From Rhodobacter sp. (GTDB taxonomy: Bacteria; Pseudomonadota; Alphaproteobacteria; Rhodobacterales; Rhodobacteraceae): a DNA stretch of 63,018 bases. A program made the position numbers and the translations under genes. The DNA lies in contig JADCDI010000033.1 of the NCBI GenBank assembly GCA_020251025.1, forward strand, positions 1-63,018. Reading direction: 5' to 3'. This document shows positions 8,158 to 17,035 of the stretch, one piece after another (position 1 is the first letter of the stretch; each line of letters begins with the position of its first letter). The notes under the pieces are model-generated. The model saw nothing but the letters and a program-made list of their open reading frames with translations. It was not told the origin of the DNA and ran no database searches.

Positions 8158-9486
8158 ATGGCGCGTACGATGAAGGTCGCAATCGTCGATGACGAGGCAG
8201 ACATGCGGCAATCGATCAGCCAGTGGCTGGCCCTGTCGGGGTTCGATACCGAAACCTACGGCAGCGCCGAAGACGCGCTGAAGGCAATCGGGCCGGATTT
8301 TCCCGGTGTGGTTGTCAGCGACATCCGCATGCCGGGCATGGACGGGATCGCCTTTCTCAGGAAGCTGATGGGGCAGGACAGCGGGCTGCCGGTGATCCTG
8401 ATCACCGGGCATGGCGACGTGCCGATGGCTGTCGAGGCGATGCGCGTGGGGGCCTTTGATTTTCTGGAAAAGCCCTTCAACCCCGACAGGATGACGGAAC
8501 TGGCCAAGAAAGCCACGCAGGCGCGGCGGCAGACCCTGGATAACCGGGCGCTGCGCCGGGAATTGTCCGACGGCTCCAGTCTGATGAAGAAGCTGATCGG
8601 GCAGTCTGCCGTGATGGAACGTCTGCGCGAGGACATCCTTGATCTTGGACAGGCCGACGGACTTGTGCTGATCGACGGGGAAACGGGCACCGGCAAGACA
8701 CTGGTGGCCCATGCGCTTCATGCCGTGGGGCCGCGGGCGGGCAGGAAATTCGTCACGATTTCCTGCGCGGCCTGGTCCGAAGACCAGCTGACGGCGCGGC
8801 TTTTCGGACCGACCGGGGACGGAACCATCCCCCTGGTGGAAGAGGCCCGCGGCGGAACCCTGTGCCTTGAGGATATCGAAGCGCTGAGCGGTGCCCTGCA
8901 GGCGCGTCTGCTGACCGTGATCAACGAACAGGGTGTTCCGCCCGAAACCCGGATCATCGCAATCTGCAATGAACATGCCCCGGACAAGACCATCGAGGAT
9001 GTGCTTCGCCCCGACCTTTACTACCGGATCGGCGCGATGAAGATCACCCTGCCGCCGCTGCGGTCGCGCGGCGAGGATATTCTTGCGATGTTCACCCGCC
9101 TGGCCGAGGAATTTGCCGGGGAATACGGCTGCGAGGCCCCGCAGGTCACAGCGCAGGAGGCCGCACAGCTGCTGCAGGCACCCTGGCCCGGCAATGTGCG
9201 CCAGCTTGTCAATATCGCCGAGCGCGCCGTGCTGCAGAACCGGCGCGGCTCCGGTTCCATCGCATCGCTTCTGATGGCCGACAACGAGACGGCAGGGCCG
9301 GCGATGACGACCGAAGGCAAACCGCTGAAGGAATATGTCGAGACGTTCGAGCGCATGCTGATTGACAATACCATGCGCCGTCACAAGGGATCGATCGTGG
9401 CCGTGATGGAAGAATTGTGCCTGCCGCGCCGGACGCTGAACGAAAAGATGGCCAAGTATGGCCTGACCCGGTCCGATTACGTCTGA
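8158..9486 (+). CDS. dctD: DctD-like response regulator with degenerate AAA+ domain
   Basis: This 442-residue NtrC-family regulator has a receiver domain with phospho-acceptor D55 in SDIRMPGMDG, a AAA+ domain with Walker A GETGTGKT at 174-181, and a Fis-type C-terminal helix-turn-helix (RRHKGSIVAVMEEL...RRTLNEKM). After RLFG (214-217), where sigma54 activators carry the GAFTGA loop, the protein reads PTGDGTIPLVEEARGG. GAFTGA is missing and the segment is shorter. The Walker B region is CLEDIEAL where LDEI would be usual. A sigma54 activator without GAFTGA cannot engage sigma54 in the normal way. Rhodobacter NtrC is a known example that works with sigma70. It is co-transcribed with dctB. Confidence 0.87.
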   Translation: MARTMKVAIVDDEADMRQSISQWLALSGFDTETYGSAEDALKAIGPDFPGVVVSDIRMPGMDGIAFLRKLMGQDSGLPVILITGHGDVPMAVEAMRVGAFDFLEKPFNPDRMTELAKKATQARRQTLDNRALRRELSDGSSLMKKLIGQSAVMERLREDILDLGQADGLVLIDGETGTGKTLVAHALHAVGPRAGRKFVTISCAAWSEDQLTARLFGPTGDGTIPLVEEARGGTLCLEDIEALSGALQARLLTVINEQGVPPETRIIAICNEHAPDKTIEDVLRPDLYYRIGAMKITLPPLRSRGEDILAMFTRLAEEFAGEYGCEAPQVTAQEAAQLLQAPWPGNVRQLVNIAERAVLQNRRGSGSIASLLMADNETAGPAMTTEGKPLKEYVETFERMLIDNTMRRHKGSIVAVMEELCLPRRTLNEKMAKYGLTRSDYV

Positions 9487-9992
9487 AACAGCCGGTGTTT
9501 CCGGGCTGCCGCCCTTCGCCGCCCCCCCGCGCGCGCGCCTGCGGGGCGGGGGGGCAACAGCGCGCCGCCCGGACCGGTCCCGACAGGGCAGGACAGCCGG
9601 GGTCGGGGAAAAAACACATTGTGTTTACCGGGCCGTCCCCGCTATGGTTCCCTGCGATGGGCGCCTTGCCCATGCATGAGTTTCGCCGCCGGAGGCGTGG
9701 CTTGGGCCGCAGGGCCACAGCGCACCTTCGCGGACTGATCGGCCGCAAGGCCACAGGCTTGCCCGTCGCCCCTTGGGGCGGACGTGCTTTTCAATGGGTG
9801 ACGCATCCGTCACCCGGGACAGAACCGCAATGATGCGCGCCATGACAGGGAGTCCGCGTGAAGAGTGCCGCCCAGGCACCGATCCGCATGGCCCCGCGCC
9901 GCATCTTGCCCGAACAGACAGCCCGCCGTCGCGTATCCGGTCGCCTGAAGCCTGCTTCAGTCCGGGTCGTGTGGCCGGTTCATTGGATTATC
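9487..9992 (+). promoter_or_regulatory. rne upstream region and probable long structured leader
   Basis: These 506 bases lie between dctD and the conserved start of rne. A locally A-rich block (GGAAAAAACACATTGTG near 9606) is the likely promoter area. Downstream are several GC-rich hairpins, for example GGCCGCAAGGCC near 9740 and GGGTGACGCATCCGTCACCC near 9796-9815. A long structured leader is a known feature of RNase E genes, where the enzyme controls its own message. Whether this one does is inference. An open frame continues from 9858 but is not conserved. Confidence 0.5.
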
Positions 9993-12752
9993 ATGGTCAA
10001 GAAGATGCTTATCGATGCCACCCACGCCGAAGAAACCCGGGTGGTCGTGGTGGACGGAAACAAGGTTGAGGAATTCGATTTTGAAACCGTCAACAAACGC
10101 CAGCTTGCGGGAAACATCTATCTCGCCAAGGTGACGCGGGTCGAGCCGTCGCTGCAGGCGGCTTTCGTGGACTATGGCGGAAACCGCCACGGCTTTCTTG
10201 CCTTTGCCGAAATTCACCCCGACTACTACCAGATCCCGGTTGCCGACCGCAAAGCCCTGCTGGAAGAAGAGCGCGCCCTTGCCCGCGCCGAAGAAGAGGA
10301 AGAGGCCGGCCGCAACCGCCGCCGTGGCCCGCGCAACGCGGTCCGGGCCGAGGCCGCCGCAAGCGCCGATGCGGTGCAGACGGCCGAAATCGGCACGATG
10401 GATGTGGTGGACCTGGGCGAGGAAACCGGGGCAGACGCGCTGTACGCCGCCGCGTCCGGTGACCGGGGCGGACCTGCCGAAGACGATCTGACGTTCCGCC
10501 CCGCCCGGGGCAGCCGGTCGCGCGATGACGGGGACGAGGACGAGGACGGCGGGACAAAGACCTACCGTTCGGTGGATCATGCCACGGAACTGGACGACGG
10601 GATCGAGTCGGTCGCAGAAGAGGATGTGGCCGAAGAAATCCGCCAGCCGCGCAAGCCGCGGCACCGGAAGTACAAGATACAGGAGGTGATCAAGGTCCGC
10701 CAGATCATGCTGGTTCAGGTTGTCAAGGAAGAGCGTGGCAACAAGGGGGCCGCACTGACCACCTATCTGTCGCTGGCGGGGCGCTATTGCGTGCTGATGC
10801 CGAACACGGCGCGGGGGGGCGGGATCTCGCGCAAGATCACCCAGGCGGCCGACCGCAAGAAGCTGAAGGAAATCGCGCAGGAGATCGAGGTGCCGGAAGG
10901 TGCCGGGCTGATCATCCGTACCGCCGGGGCCAAACGCACCAAGCCCGAGATCCGCCGCGACTATGAATACCTGATGCGCCTGTGGGAGCAGGTCCGCGAG
11001 CTGACGCTGAAAAGCATCGCCCCCGCCCCGATCTATGAGGAAGGCAACCTGATCAAGCGGTCGATCCGCGACCTGTACAACCGCGAGATCGAGGAGGTGC
11101 TGGTCGAGGGGGCCGAAGGGTACCGCGTGGCCAAGGACTTCATGAAAATGATCATGCCGTCCCATGCCAAGGTCGTGCAGCCCTATGCCGAAGCGATGCC
11201 GCTGTTCGCCCGCTATCAGGTGGAAAGCTACCTTGGCGGCATGTTCAACCCGACCGTGCAGCTCAAATCCGGCGGCTATATCGTGATCGGTGTGACCGAG
11301 GCGCTTGTGGCCATCGATGTGAACTCGGGGCGGGCCACCAGGGAAGGGTCGATCGAGCAGACCGCGCTCAACACCAACCTTGAGGCCGCCGAAGAGATTG
11401 CCCGCCAGTTGCGCCTGCGCGATCTGGCCGGGCTGATCGTCATCGACTTTATCGACATGGAAGAGCGCAAGAATAACGCCGCCGTCGAAAAGAAGCTGAA
11501 GGACAAGCTCAAGACCGACCGCGCGCGCATTCAGGTGGGCCGCATTTCGGGTTTCGGCCTGCTGGAGATGAGCCGCCAGCGCCTGCGCCCCGGCATGCTG
11601 GAAAGCACGACGCAGCCTTGTGCGCATTGCCACGGCACCGGGCTGATCCGGTCTGATGACAGCATGGCGCTGCAGGTGCTGCGCCAGCTTGAGGAAGAGG
11701 GCACGCGCAGACGGTCGAAAGAAGTCTTGCTCAGGGCACCTGTTGCCGTGGTCAATTATCTGATGAACCAGAAGCGCGAGCATATCGCGCTGATCGAGGC
11801 CCGCTATGACATGGCGGTGCGGATCGAGGCGGATCCGTCGCTGATCAGCCCGGATTATTCGATCGAAAAGTTCAAGACCGCGACGCGGGTGATTTCCCCT
11901 GCCATGGCATCGGTGATTTCTGCCGAATCCACCATCATGCCCGATCTGGAGGAAGAAGAGCCATTCCCGACCGGGGATGGCGAAGATGCCGCCGAAGACG
12001 ATTCTGCGGAAGAGGAGGGCGAAGAGTCTTCGCTTGAGGCGCGCGGCGCGTCCCGCGCCGAGGCAGCCGCTGGCGAAGGAACGCCCGGCAAGAAGAAACG
12101 CCGCCGCCGCCGCCGCCGCCGCGCAGGAACCACCGGTGCCGAGGGGGCGTCAGTTGACACCGCGCAGGACCACGGCGGGGGGTCGGACAACGACGGTGCC
12201 GAAGACGTGGCCGAGGTCACACCCGAGATGCCCGTGAAGAAGGCTGGCCGGACCCGCACCCGCAGTCGCAAGACAGCCCCGGCCGAAAGCCCGGTGGCCG
12301 CAGCGGTGGCGGAAGCGCTGCCTGATGTGGGGACCGGGCCTGTCGCCGGTCCCCCGGCAGCAGAAGCCCGGCCTGATGCAGGTGCAGGGGCCGAAGCGCC
12401 GGCAAAGAAACCGGCCCGGTCCCGCCGGACGGCGAAAGGTGCCGAACCGGCAGAGAGGCCTGCCGCCCAGGCCGAACCTGTCGCCCAGGCCGAAGCCGTT
12501 TCCGGGGCTGCGCCCGAAACCCCGGTGAAACGGTCGCGCCCGCGCGCCCGGGCGGCTTTGGCAGAAGCGGCCGCGCCTGTTGTGGCAGAACCGCCTGCCG
12601 CCGAAGTGGCGGCGCCCGGGACGGATGTCGCGGCACCTGCGCCGCCCGCGCCGCAAACATGGGTGGCCGCACCGGAGCCTGTGGTGGAAGGGGCCCCGCC
12701 GGAAGACGATGGCAAGCCGAAAAAGCGTGGCTGGTGGTCGCTGGGCCGCTGA
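9993..12752 (+). CDS. rne: ribonuclease E
   Basis: This 919-residue endoribonuclease is the core of the RNA degradosome. It starts with the conserved KKMLIDATHAEETRVVVVDG. The S1 domain is split by an acidic, low-complexity insertion (about residues 90-225), as usual in alphaproteobacteria. The DNase I-like catalytic domain holds the Mg-binding aspartates in VAIDVNSGRAT (about 442) and VIDFIDM (about 486). The zinc link is C-x2-C at about 542-545 (PCAHCHGTG). From about residue 640 the tail is disordered: acidic, then an Arg tract, then Pro/Ala-rich repeats, ending in KKRGWWSLGR. I chose 9993 over the longer open start because only from here is the sequence conserved. Confidence 0.95.
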   Translation: MVKKMLIDATHAEETRVVVVDGNKVEEFDFETVNKRQLAGNIYLAKVTRVEPSLQAAFVDYGGNRHGFLAFAEIHPDYYQIPVADRKALLEEERALARAEEEEEAGRNRRRGPRNAVRAEAAASADAVQTAEIGTMDVVDLGEETGADALYAAASGDRGGPAEDDLTFRPARGSRSRDDGDEDEDGGTKTYRSVDHATELDDGIESVAEEDVAEEIRQPRKPRHRKYKIQEVIKVRQIMLVQVVKEERGNKGAALTTYLSLAGRYCVLMPNTARGGGISRKITQAADRKKLKEIAQEIEVPEGAGLIIRTAGAKRTKPEIRRDYEYLMRLWEQVRELTLKSIAPAPIYEEGNLIKRSIRDLYNREIEEVLVEGAEGYRVAKDFMKMIMPSHAKVVQPYAEAMPLFARYQVESYLGGMFNPTVQLKSGGYIVIGVTEALVAIDVNSGRATREGSIEQTALNTNLEAAEEIARQLRLRDLAGLIVIDFIDMEERKNNAAVEKKLKDKLKTDRARIQVGRISGFGLLEMSRQRLRPGMLESTTQPCAHCHGTGLIRSDDSMALQVLRQLEEEGTRRRSKEVLLRAPVAVVNYLMNQKREHIALIEARYDMAVRIEADPSLISPDYSIEKFKTATRVISPAMASVISAESTIMPDLEEEEPFPTGDGEDAAEDDSAEEEGEESSLEARGASRAEAAAGEGTPGKKKRRRRRRRRAGTTGAEGASVDTAQDHGGGSDNDGAEDVAEVTPEMPVKKAGRTRTRSRKTAPAESPVAAAVAEALPDVGTGPVAGPPAAEARPDAGAGAEAPAKKPARSRRTAKGAEPAERPAAQAEPVAQAEAVSGAAPETPVKRSRPRARAALAEAAAPVVAEPPAAEVAAPGTDVAAPAPPAPQTWVAAPEPVVEGAPPEDDGKPKKRGWWSLGR

Positions 12753-12812
12753 CCGCAGGGCAGAGCCGACAGGCGGGTGTGGCGGTGGCCCGGCACGCCC
12801 GTTTGCTTCGGG

Positions 12813-13040
12813 TCAGCCCCGGCGGATCAGAAAGGTCATGACCGCGCCGCAGGTGCGGCTTTCCAGCAGGTCATGTCCGGCTTCGGTACAGAAATGCGGC
12901 AGATCGATCTGCGCCATCGGGTCGGTCGCGCTGACGCGCAGCACCCTGCCCGGCGCCATGCCGATAAGCCTCTTGCGCGCGCGCAAGACGGGCAGGGGGC
13001 ACAAAAGCCCCTGGCAATCCAGATCCTCATCCCAGGTCAT
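12813..13040 (-). CDS. TusA-family sulfurtransferase
   Basis: This 75-residue SirA/TusA-fold protein has the family's CPxP signature as LLCPLPVLRARK, with catalytic C14 taking up persulfide sulfur. The second strand MAPGRVLRVSATDP and the C-terminal GAVMTFLIRRG fit the fold. It lies divergent to ccdA, about 105 bases away. Candidate roles are sulfur relay for tRNA thiolation or molybdenum cofactor enzymes. The context does not decide between them. Confidence 0.87.
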   Translation of the reverse strand: MTWDEDLDCQGLLCPLPVLRARKRLIGMAPGRVLRVSATDPMAQIDLPHFCTEAGHDLLESRTCGAVMTFLIRRG

Positions 13041-13145
13041 GGCAGCGCGATAGCGGTGCGGGCCGCGTCTGTCCACGGCATTGTGACGCGCGGGACGGTG
13101 ACGGCACCCCCGGCGTAAGCTATGTCGCCCCCCGGGGGGTCCTGC

Positions 13146-13898
13146 ATGTTCGGAATTGACGTGATCGACGCCGGGCTGCTGCCCGGCATGCTGGTGGCGC
13201 TGGTCGCAGGCATTCTGTCCTTCCTCAGCCCCTGCGTGCTGCCCATTGTGCCGCCCTATCTGGCCTATATGGGCGGGATCAGCATGGCCGAGATGCAGGC
13301 AGGGCGCGGCGCGCAGCGGCGCGTGATGCTGCCTGCACTGTTCTTCGTGCTGGGTCTGTCCACCGTCTTTCTGTTCCTTGGCTTCGCCGCATCGGCCTTT
13401 GGCGCGTTTTTTCTGCAGAACGCGGACTGGTTCAACACCGCCGCCGGGCTGATCGTGATGGTCTTTGGCGCGCATTTCATCGGTGTGTTCCGCATCGGTT
13501 TCATGGACCGCGATCTGCGGATGGACGCAGGTGATCGCGGCGGTTCGGCCCTTGGGGCCTATGTGCTGGGTCTCGCCTTTGCCTTTGGCTGGACGCCCTG
13601 CATCGGGCCGCAGTTGGGGGCCATCCTGTCCCTGGCGGCGGGCGAGGCGAGCATGACGCGCGGCACGCTTCTGCTGGCGGTCTATGCCCTTGGACTTGGC
13701 GTTCCCTTCCTGCTGGTGGCGGCATTCCTGCCACGGCTGACCGGCGTCATGGGGTGGATGCGCCGCCATATGGCGCGGATCGAAAAGGTGATGGGCCTTT
13801 TGTTGTGGACGATCGGGCTGCTGATGCTGACCGGCGGATTTTCCAGCTTTTCCTACTGGCTTCTGGAAACCTTTCCCGGTCTGGCCGCGCTTGGATAA
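13146..13898 (+). CDS. ccdA: cytochrome c biogenesis protein CcdA
   Basis: This 250-residue inner-membrane protein has about six transmembrane helices and carries electrons from cytoplasmic thioredoxin to periplasmic thiol proteins for cytochrome c maturation. The redox pair is C30 in SPCVLPIVPPYL and C152 in GWTPCIGPQLGA, each followed by the conserved prolines. I took the ATG at 13146, preceded by a G-rich Shine-Dalgarno. An upstream ATG at 13122 would add eight non-conserved residues. It is a single gene. Confidence 0.93.
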   Translation: MFGIDVIDAGLLPGMLVALVAGILSFLSPCVLPIVPPYLAYMGGISMAEMQAGRGAQRRVMLPALFFVLGLSTVFLFLGFAASAFGAFFLQNADWFNTAAGLIVMVFGAHFIGVFRIGFMDRDLRMDAGDRGGSALGAYVLGLAFAFGWTPCIGPQLGAILSLAAGEASMTRGTLLLAVYALGLGVPFLLVAAFLPRLTGVMGWMRRHMARIEKVMGLLLWTIGLLMLTGGFSSFSYWLLETFPGLAALG

Positions 13899-13937
13899 GG
13901 CGGTCGGGATGCGCCGCAGGGCGCAGGATGGCGGTGC

Positions 13938-14183
13938 TCAGCCGTCGTTTTCGCCGCCGCCGGGGGACTGGCGGCGCTGGTAGTGGCGCAGGATGAACAG
14001 CCGGATCGCAGAGGCAAGGCCAAGATCACCCCGGTCTGCGTCGATTGCGGCAGCCAGGCTGTTGATCGCCTGGCCCGAGCCTGCCGCAATGGCCTTGAAT
14101 GCCTCCCAGAATGCAGGCTCAAGGGACACGCTGGTGCGGTGGCCGTTCAGGGTCACCGAATGTTTCGCCGGGCGGTCGTTCAT
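13938..14183 (-). CDS. ribbon-helix-helix domain protein
   Basis: This 81-residue small protein has a predicted ribbon-helix-helix fold (RHH_4 type). The strand HRTSVSLEPAFWEAF is followed by two helices. The family occurs next to DUF4169 and fumC in many Rhodobacterales. Its ATG overlaps the stop of the DUF4169 gene by four bases (ATGA), so the two are translated from one message. A DNA-binding role is likely from the fold; targets are unknown. Confidence 0.85.
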   Translation of the reverse strand: MNDRPAKHSVTLNGHRTSVSLEPAFWEAFKAIAAGSGQAINSLAAAIDADRGDLGLASAIRLFILRHYQRRQSPGGGENDG

Positions 14184-14359
14184 GTCTCTGACCGTTTGTG
14201 GCCGTCCAGCCGCCGCGCTGCCGTTTCAGCCGCGATGCGCTGTGCCGTCTTTTCGGCCTTGCTGCGGCCATGCTTTGCCGCGTTCACGGCGGCTTTGCTC
14301 GCGTGCAACTGACGTTTCTTCTGCTTGGCAGCCAAGCGCAGGTTGATTGTTTCAGTCAT
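14180..14359 (-). CDS. DUF4169 family protein
   Basis: This 59-residue very basic protein reads MTETINLRLAAKQKKRQ at the start and has HASKAAVNAAKHGRSKAEK in the middle, both typical of DUF4169. The family has no known function. It lies between fumC (91 bases upstream) and the ribbon-helix-helix gene, which it overlaps by four bases. Confidence 0.87.
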   Translation of the reverse strand: MTETINLRLAAKQKKRQLHASKAAVNAAKHGRSKAEKTAQRIAAETAARRLDGHKRSET

Positions 14360-14450
14360 CTGGGCGGCGTCCCGGTTCCGATATCTGCGTCACTTTCACC
14401 ATGTACCCACGGGCCGCGTCCCCGACGGGTGACGGGGTTTCTTCCCGTGA

Positions 14451-15845
14451 TCAGCCTTTGGGGCCGATCATGTCTTCGGGGCGGACCACGCGGTCGAAGG
14501 TTTCGCCATCCACCAGGCCCAGGGCAATCGCCTCTTCGCGCAGGGTCGTGCCGTTCCTGTGCGCCGTCTTTGCCACCTTCGTTGCGTTGTCATAGCCGAT
14601 CATCGGTGCCAGGGCCGTGACCAGCATCAGGCTTTCCTTCATCAGCCTGTCGATGCGGGCCACATTGGCGCGCGTGCCCACGACCATGTTGTCGGTGAAG
14701 CTGCGGGCGGCATCGCCCAGAAGCTGCATCGATTGCAGCACGTTGTAGCTCATCACCGGGTTATAGACGTTCAGCTCGAAATGCCCCTGCGACCCGGCAA
14801 AGCCTATGGCCGCATCATTGCCCATGACCTGCGCGCAGACCATGGTCAGCGCCTCGGCCTGGGTCGGATTGACCTTGCCGGGCATGATGGACGATCCCGG
14901 CTCGTTTTCCGGCAGGATCAGCTCGCCCAGGCCCGAGCGCGGGCCCGAGCCGAGCAGCCGCATGTCATTGGCGATCTTGAACAGCGATACGGCAACGGTT
15001 TTCAGCGCACCGGAAAACATCACCATCGCGTCATGCGCCGCCAGGGCTTCGAACTTGTTTGGGGCGGGCACAAAGGGCAGGCCAGAGATTTCGGCAATCT
15101 TCGCCGCGACCCGCCGGTCCCAGCCGACGCGGGTATTCAGGCCGGTGCCCACCGCCGTGCCGCCCTGCGCCAGTTCGTAAATCTCTGGCAGGACCTTGTG
15201 GATGCGCAGCATCCCCTGGCTGACCTGATGGGCATAGCCGCTGAATTCCTGGCCCAGCGTCAGGGGGGTGGCATCCTGCGTATGGGTGCGGCCGATCTTG
15301 ATGATGTCCCTGAATTCCACCGTCTTGTCGACAAGGGCCGCATGCAGCTTTGCCAGACCGGGCAGCAACACGTCGCGCGCCATCATGCCGATGGCCACAT
15401 GCATGGCTGTGGGGAATGTATCGTTGGAACTTTGCCCCATGTTGACGTGATCATTGGGGTGGACCGGCTTTTTTGATCCCATCACACCGCCCAGCATCTC
15501 GATCGCGCGGTTCGAGATAACCTCGTTCGCATTCATGTTGGATTGTGTGCCCGACCCGGTCTGCCAGACGGCAAGGGGGAAGTTGTCGTCAAAGCGCCCG
15601 TCGATCACCTCTTGCGCGGCGGCGGCAATGGCGGCCCCCAGCGCGGGGTCAAGGTCGCCCTGCGCCACGTTCACCTCGGCGCAGGCGCGCTTGATGATGG
15701 CCAGCGCGCGGATAAGGGCGACGGGCTGCTTTTCCCAGCCGATGGCAAAGTTAAGGATCGACCGCTGGGTCTGCGCCCCCCAGTATTTGTCTGCGGGAAC
15801 CTCAAGCGGGCCGAAGCTGTCGGTTTCGGTGCGGGTTGCAGACAT
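14451..15845 (-). CDS. fumC: class II fumarate hydratase
   Basis: This 464-residue TCA-cycle enzyme interconverts fumarate and malate and belongs to the iron-independent, homotetrameric class. The family signature [15 protein letters not shown] holds the mobile serine loop. [10 protein letters not shown]-type (here [13 protein letters not shown]) and [14 protein letters not shown] are the other active-site regions. Length and ends are normal. It heads the fumC / DUF4169 / RHH cluster transcribed leftwards. Confidence 0.97.
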   Translation of the reverse strand: MSATRTETDSFGPLEVPADKYWGAQTQRSILNFAIGWEKQPVALIRALAIIKRACAEVNVAQGDLDPALGAAIAAAAQEVIDGRFDDNFPLAVWQTGSGTQSNMNANEVISNRAIEMLGGVMGSKKPVHPNDHVNMGQSSNDTFPTAMHVAIGMMARDVLLPGLAKLHAALVDKTVEFRDIIKIGRTHTQDATPLTLGQEFSGYAHQVSQGMLRIHKVLPEIYELAQGGTAVGTGLNTRVGWDRRVAAKIAEISGLPFVPAPNKFEALAAHDAMVMFSGALKTVAVSLFKIANDMRLLGSGPRSGLGELILPENEPGSSIMPGKVNPTQAEALTMVCAQVMGNDAAIGFAGSQGHFELNVYNPVMSYNVLQSMQLLGDAARSFTDNMVVGTRANVARIDRLMKESLMLVTALAPMIGYDNATKVAKTAHRNGTTLREEAIALGLVDGETFDRVVRPEDMIGPKG

Positions 15846-15931
15846 GGCGCGCCTCCTGTTCGCTGGCCGCCCCTCTTAGGGCGGGGCGGGGCTGAAATCA
15901 ATCGGCCTGCCTGCCGCATACCATGGCGCGG

Positions 15932-16483
15932 TCAGCCCCGCCGATAGGTATAGACCCGCGCGGGCGGCAGATTGCGCCAGATGCGCGGCCCAAAGGTATA
16001 GGTCAGATCAAGCTCCGCCCGGATCGCTTCCGGCAATGGCGATTTCGGCCCATAGGTGAATTGCCGGATCATGCCCCCCGGTCGCAACACCCGCAAAGAC
16101 GCCGTGAATATGGCGCGGTTCAGGGCCGCCGGAAAGGACAGGATCGGCATGCCGGACACAATGGCCGAAACCCCGTCGGGACAATGCACATCGATGGTTT
16201 GCGCCCCTTCATTCACAACGCGCACACCCGGAAAGGCGGCGCGCAGATGGGCAGCGAAGGCCGGGTTCACCTCAAACAGGGTCAGGTCTTGCGGCGCGAC
16301 GCCCGCGTCCAGCAGGGCGCGCGTAAAAACACCCGTTCCGGGGCCGAATTCGGCCGCCGGGCCTGTCCTGGGGCCGATGCCCACGACCATCTCGCGCGCC
16401 AGATGCACCGACGAGGGTGCGAGCGCGGCAATCGTCCGGGGCGTGCGGACAAGTTCACTGACAAAAAGGCCCAGCGAAGTCAT
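15932..16483 (-). CDS. class I SAM methyltransferase, phospholipid N-methyltransferase-like (COG3963)
   Basis: This 183-residue protein begins with FVSELVRTPRTIAALAPSS, the N-terminal pattern of the COG3963 group. SAM motif I follows as EFGPGTGVFTRALLDAG, and the acidic strand end is FEVNPAF. The C-terminal half has FGPRIWRNLPPARVY, also typical of that group. Some members methylate phosphatidylethanolamine, others are uncharacterised, so the substrate is left open. It sits between fumC and sspB on the same strand, 18 bases after sspB. Confidence 0.78.
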   Translation of the reverse strand: MTSLGLFVSELVRTPRTIAALAPSSVHLAREMVVGIGPRTGPAAEFGPGTGVFTRALLDAGVAPQDLTLFEVNPAFAAHLRAAFPGVRVVNEGAQTIDVHCPDGVSAIVSGMPILSFPAALNRAIFTASLRVLRPGGMIRQFTYGPKSPLPEAIRAELDLTYTFGPRIWRNLPPARVYTYRRG

Positions 16484-16501
16484 GCCAGTCTGTTTCCTGC
16501 G

Positions 16502-16954
16502 CTATTTGCGGAACTTGTCCAGGCTTACGATTTCCGCCGCCTGGGGTGGCGCGCCCTCTTCGGGATCATCGGCAGTGTCGTCGTCATCGTCGGCATCCTG
16601 TGTATGCGTTTCAAACCGCAGGCCGAATTCCACGGACGGGTCAACAAAGGTGCGAACCGAATCGAACGGGATGACAAGGGGTTCCGGCTGATTGCCGAAG
16701 TTCAGGGTGATGGAAAAACCTTCGTCGGTCACGACCAGGTTTTCGTACCAGTGCTGGATGACAATCGTCATCTCTGCCGGGTAGCGCGCCCGGAGCCAGT
16801 CGGCGATGGCAACGTCCGGGTGGGTGGTGTCGAAGGTGATGAAGAAATGATGCGCGCCGGGAAGGCCGTTTCTGGCGACATCCTGCAGCACCGTCTGGAT
16901 CAGGCCCCGCATCGCGCGGTGCATCAGATTGCCGTAATCGATGGCCCGCGCCAT
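16502..16954 (-). CDS. sspB: ClpXP adaptor SspB
   Basis: This 150-residue alphaproteobacterial SspB hands ssrA-tagged proteins to ClpXP. The start SMARAIDYGNLMHRAMRGLIQ and HHFFITFDTTHP are conserved. The tail is an acidic linker (DADDDDD) ending in VSLDKFRK, the ClpX-binding module. I chose the ATG at 16952-16954, which has GGGGA seven bases upstream; in-frame ATGs at 16987 and 17029 are alternatives. Its partner, the ssrA tag RNA, is encoded about 2 kb away at 18887-19225. Confidence 0.93.
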   Translation of the reverse strand: MARAIDYGNLMHRAMRGLIQTVLQDVARNGLPGAHHFFITFDTTHPDVAIADWLRARYPAEMTIVIQHWYENLVVTDEGFSITLNFGNQPEPLVIPFDSVRTFVDPSVEFGLRFETHTQDADDDDDTADDPEEGAPPQAAEIVSLDKFRK

Positions 16955-17035
16955 GCTGTCATCCCCGACATACCTTGAGGCCACCATAAGGGATTCGACC
17001 GCGATTGAAAGAGGATGATGCCGCCGCACGGCGCA

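Noticed and set aside
7402-9384. Long leftward open frame opposite dctB-dctD
   Set aside because: It is the antisense shadow of two well-conserved genes in high-GC DNA.
9957-11783. Long leftward open frame opposite rne
   Set aside because: Antisense shadow of the RNase E catalytic region; no family pattern.
12090-12125. Run of CGCC repeats as a possible microsatellite or CRISPR-like array
   Set aside because: It encodes the Arg tract in the RNase E tail; units are codons and there are no spacers. No CRISPR array was seen anywhere in the window.
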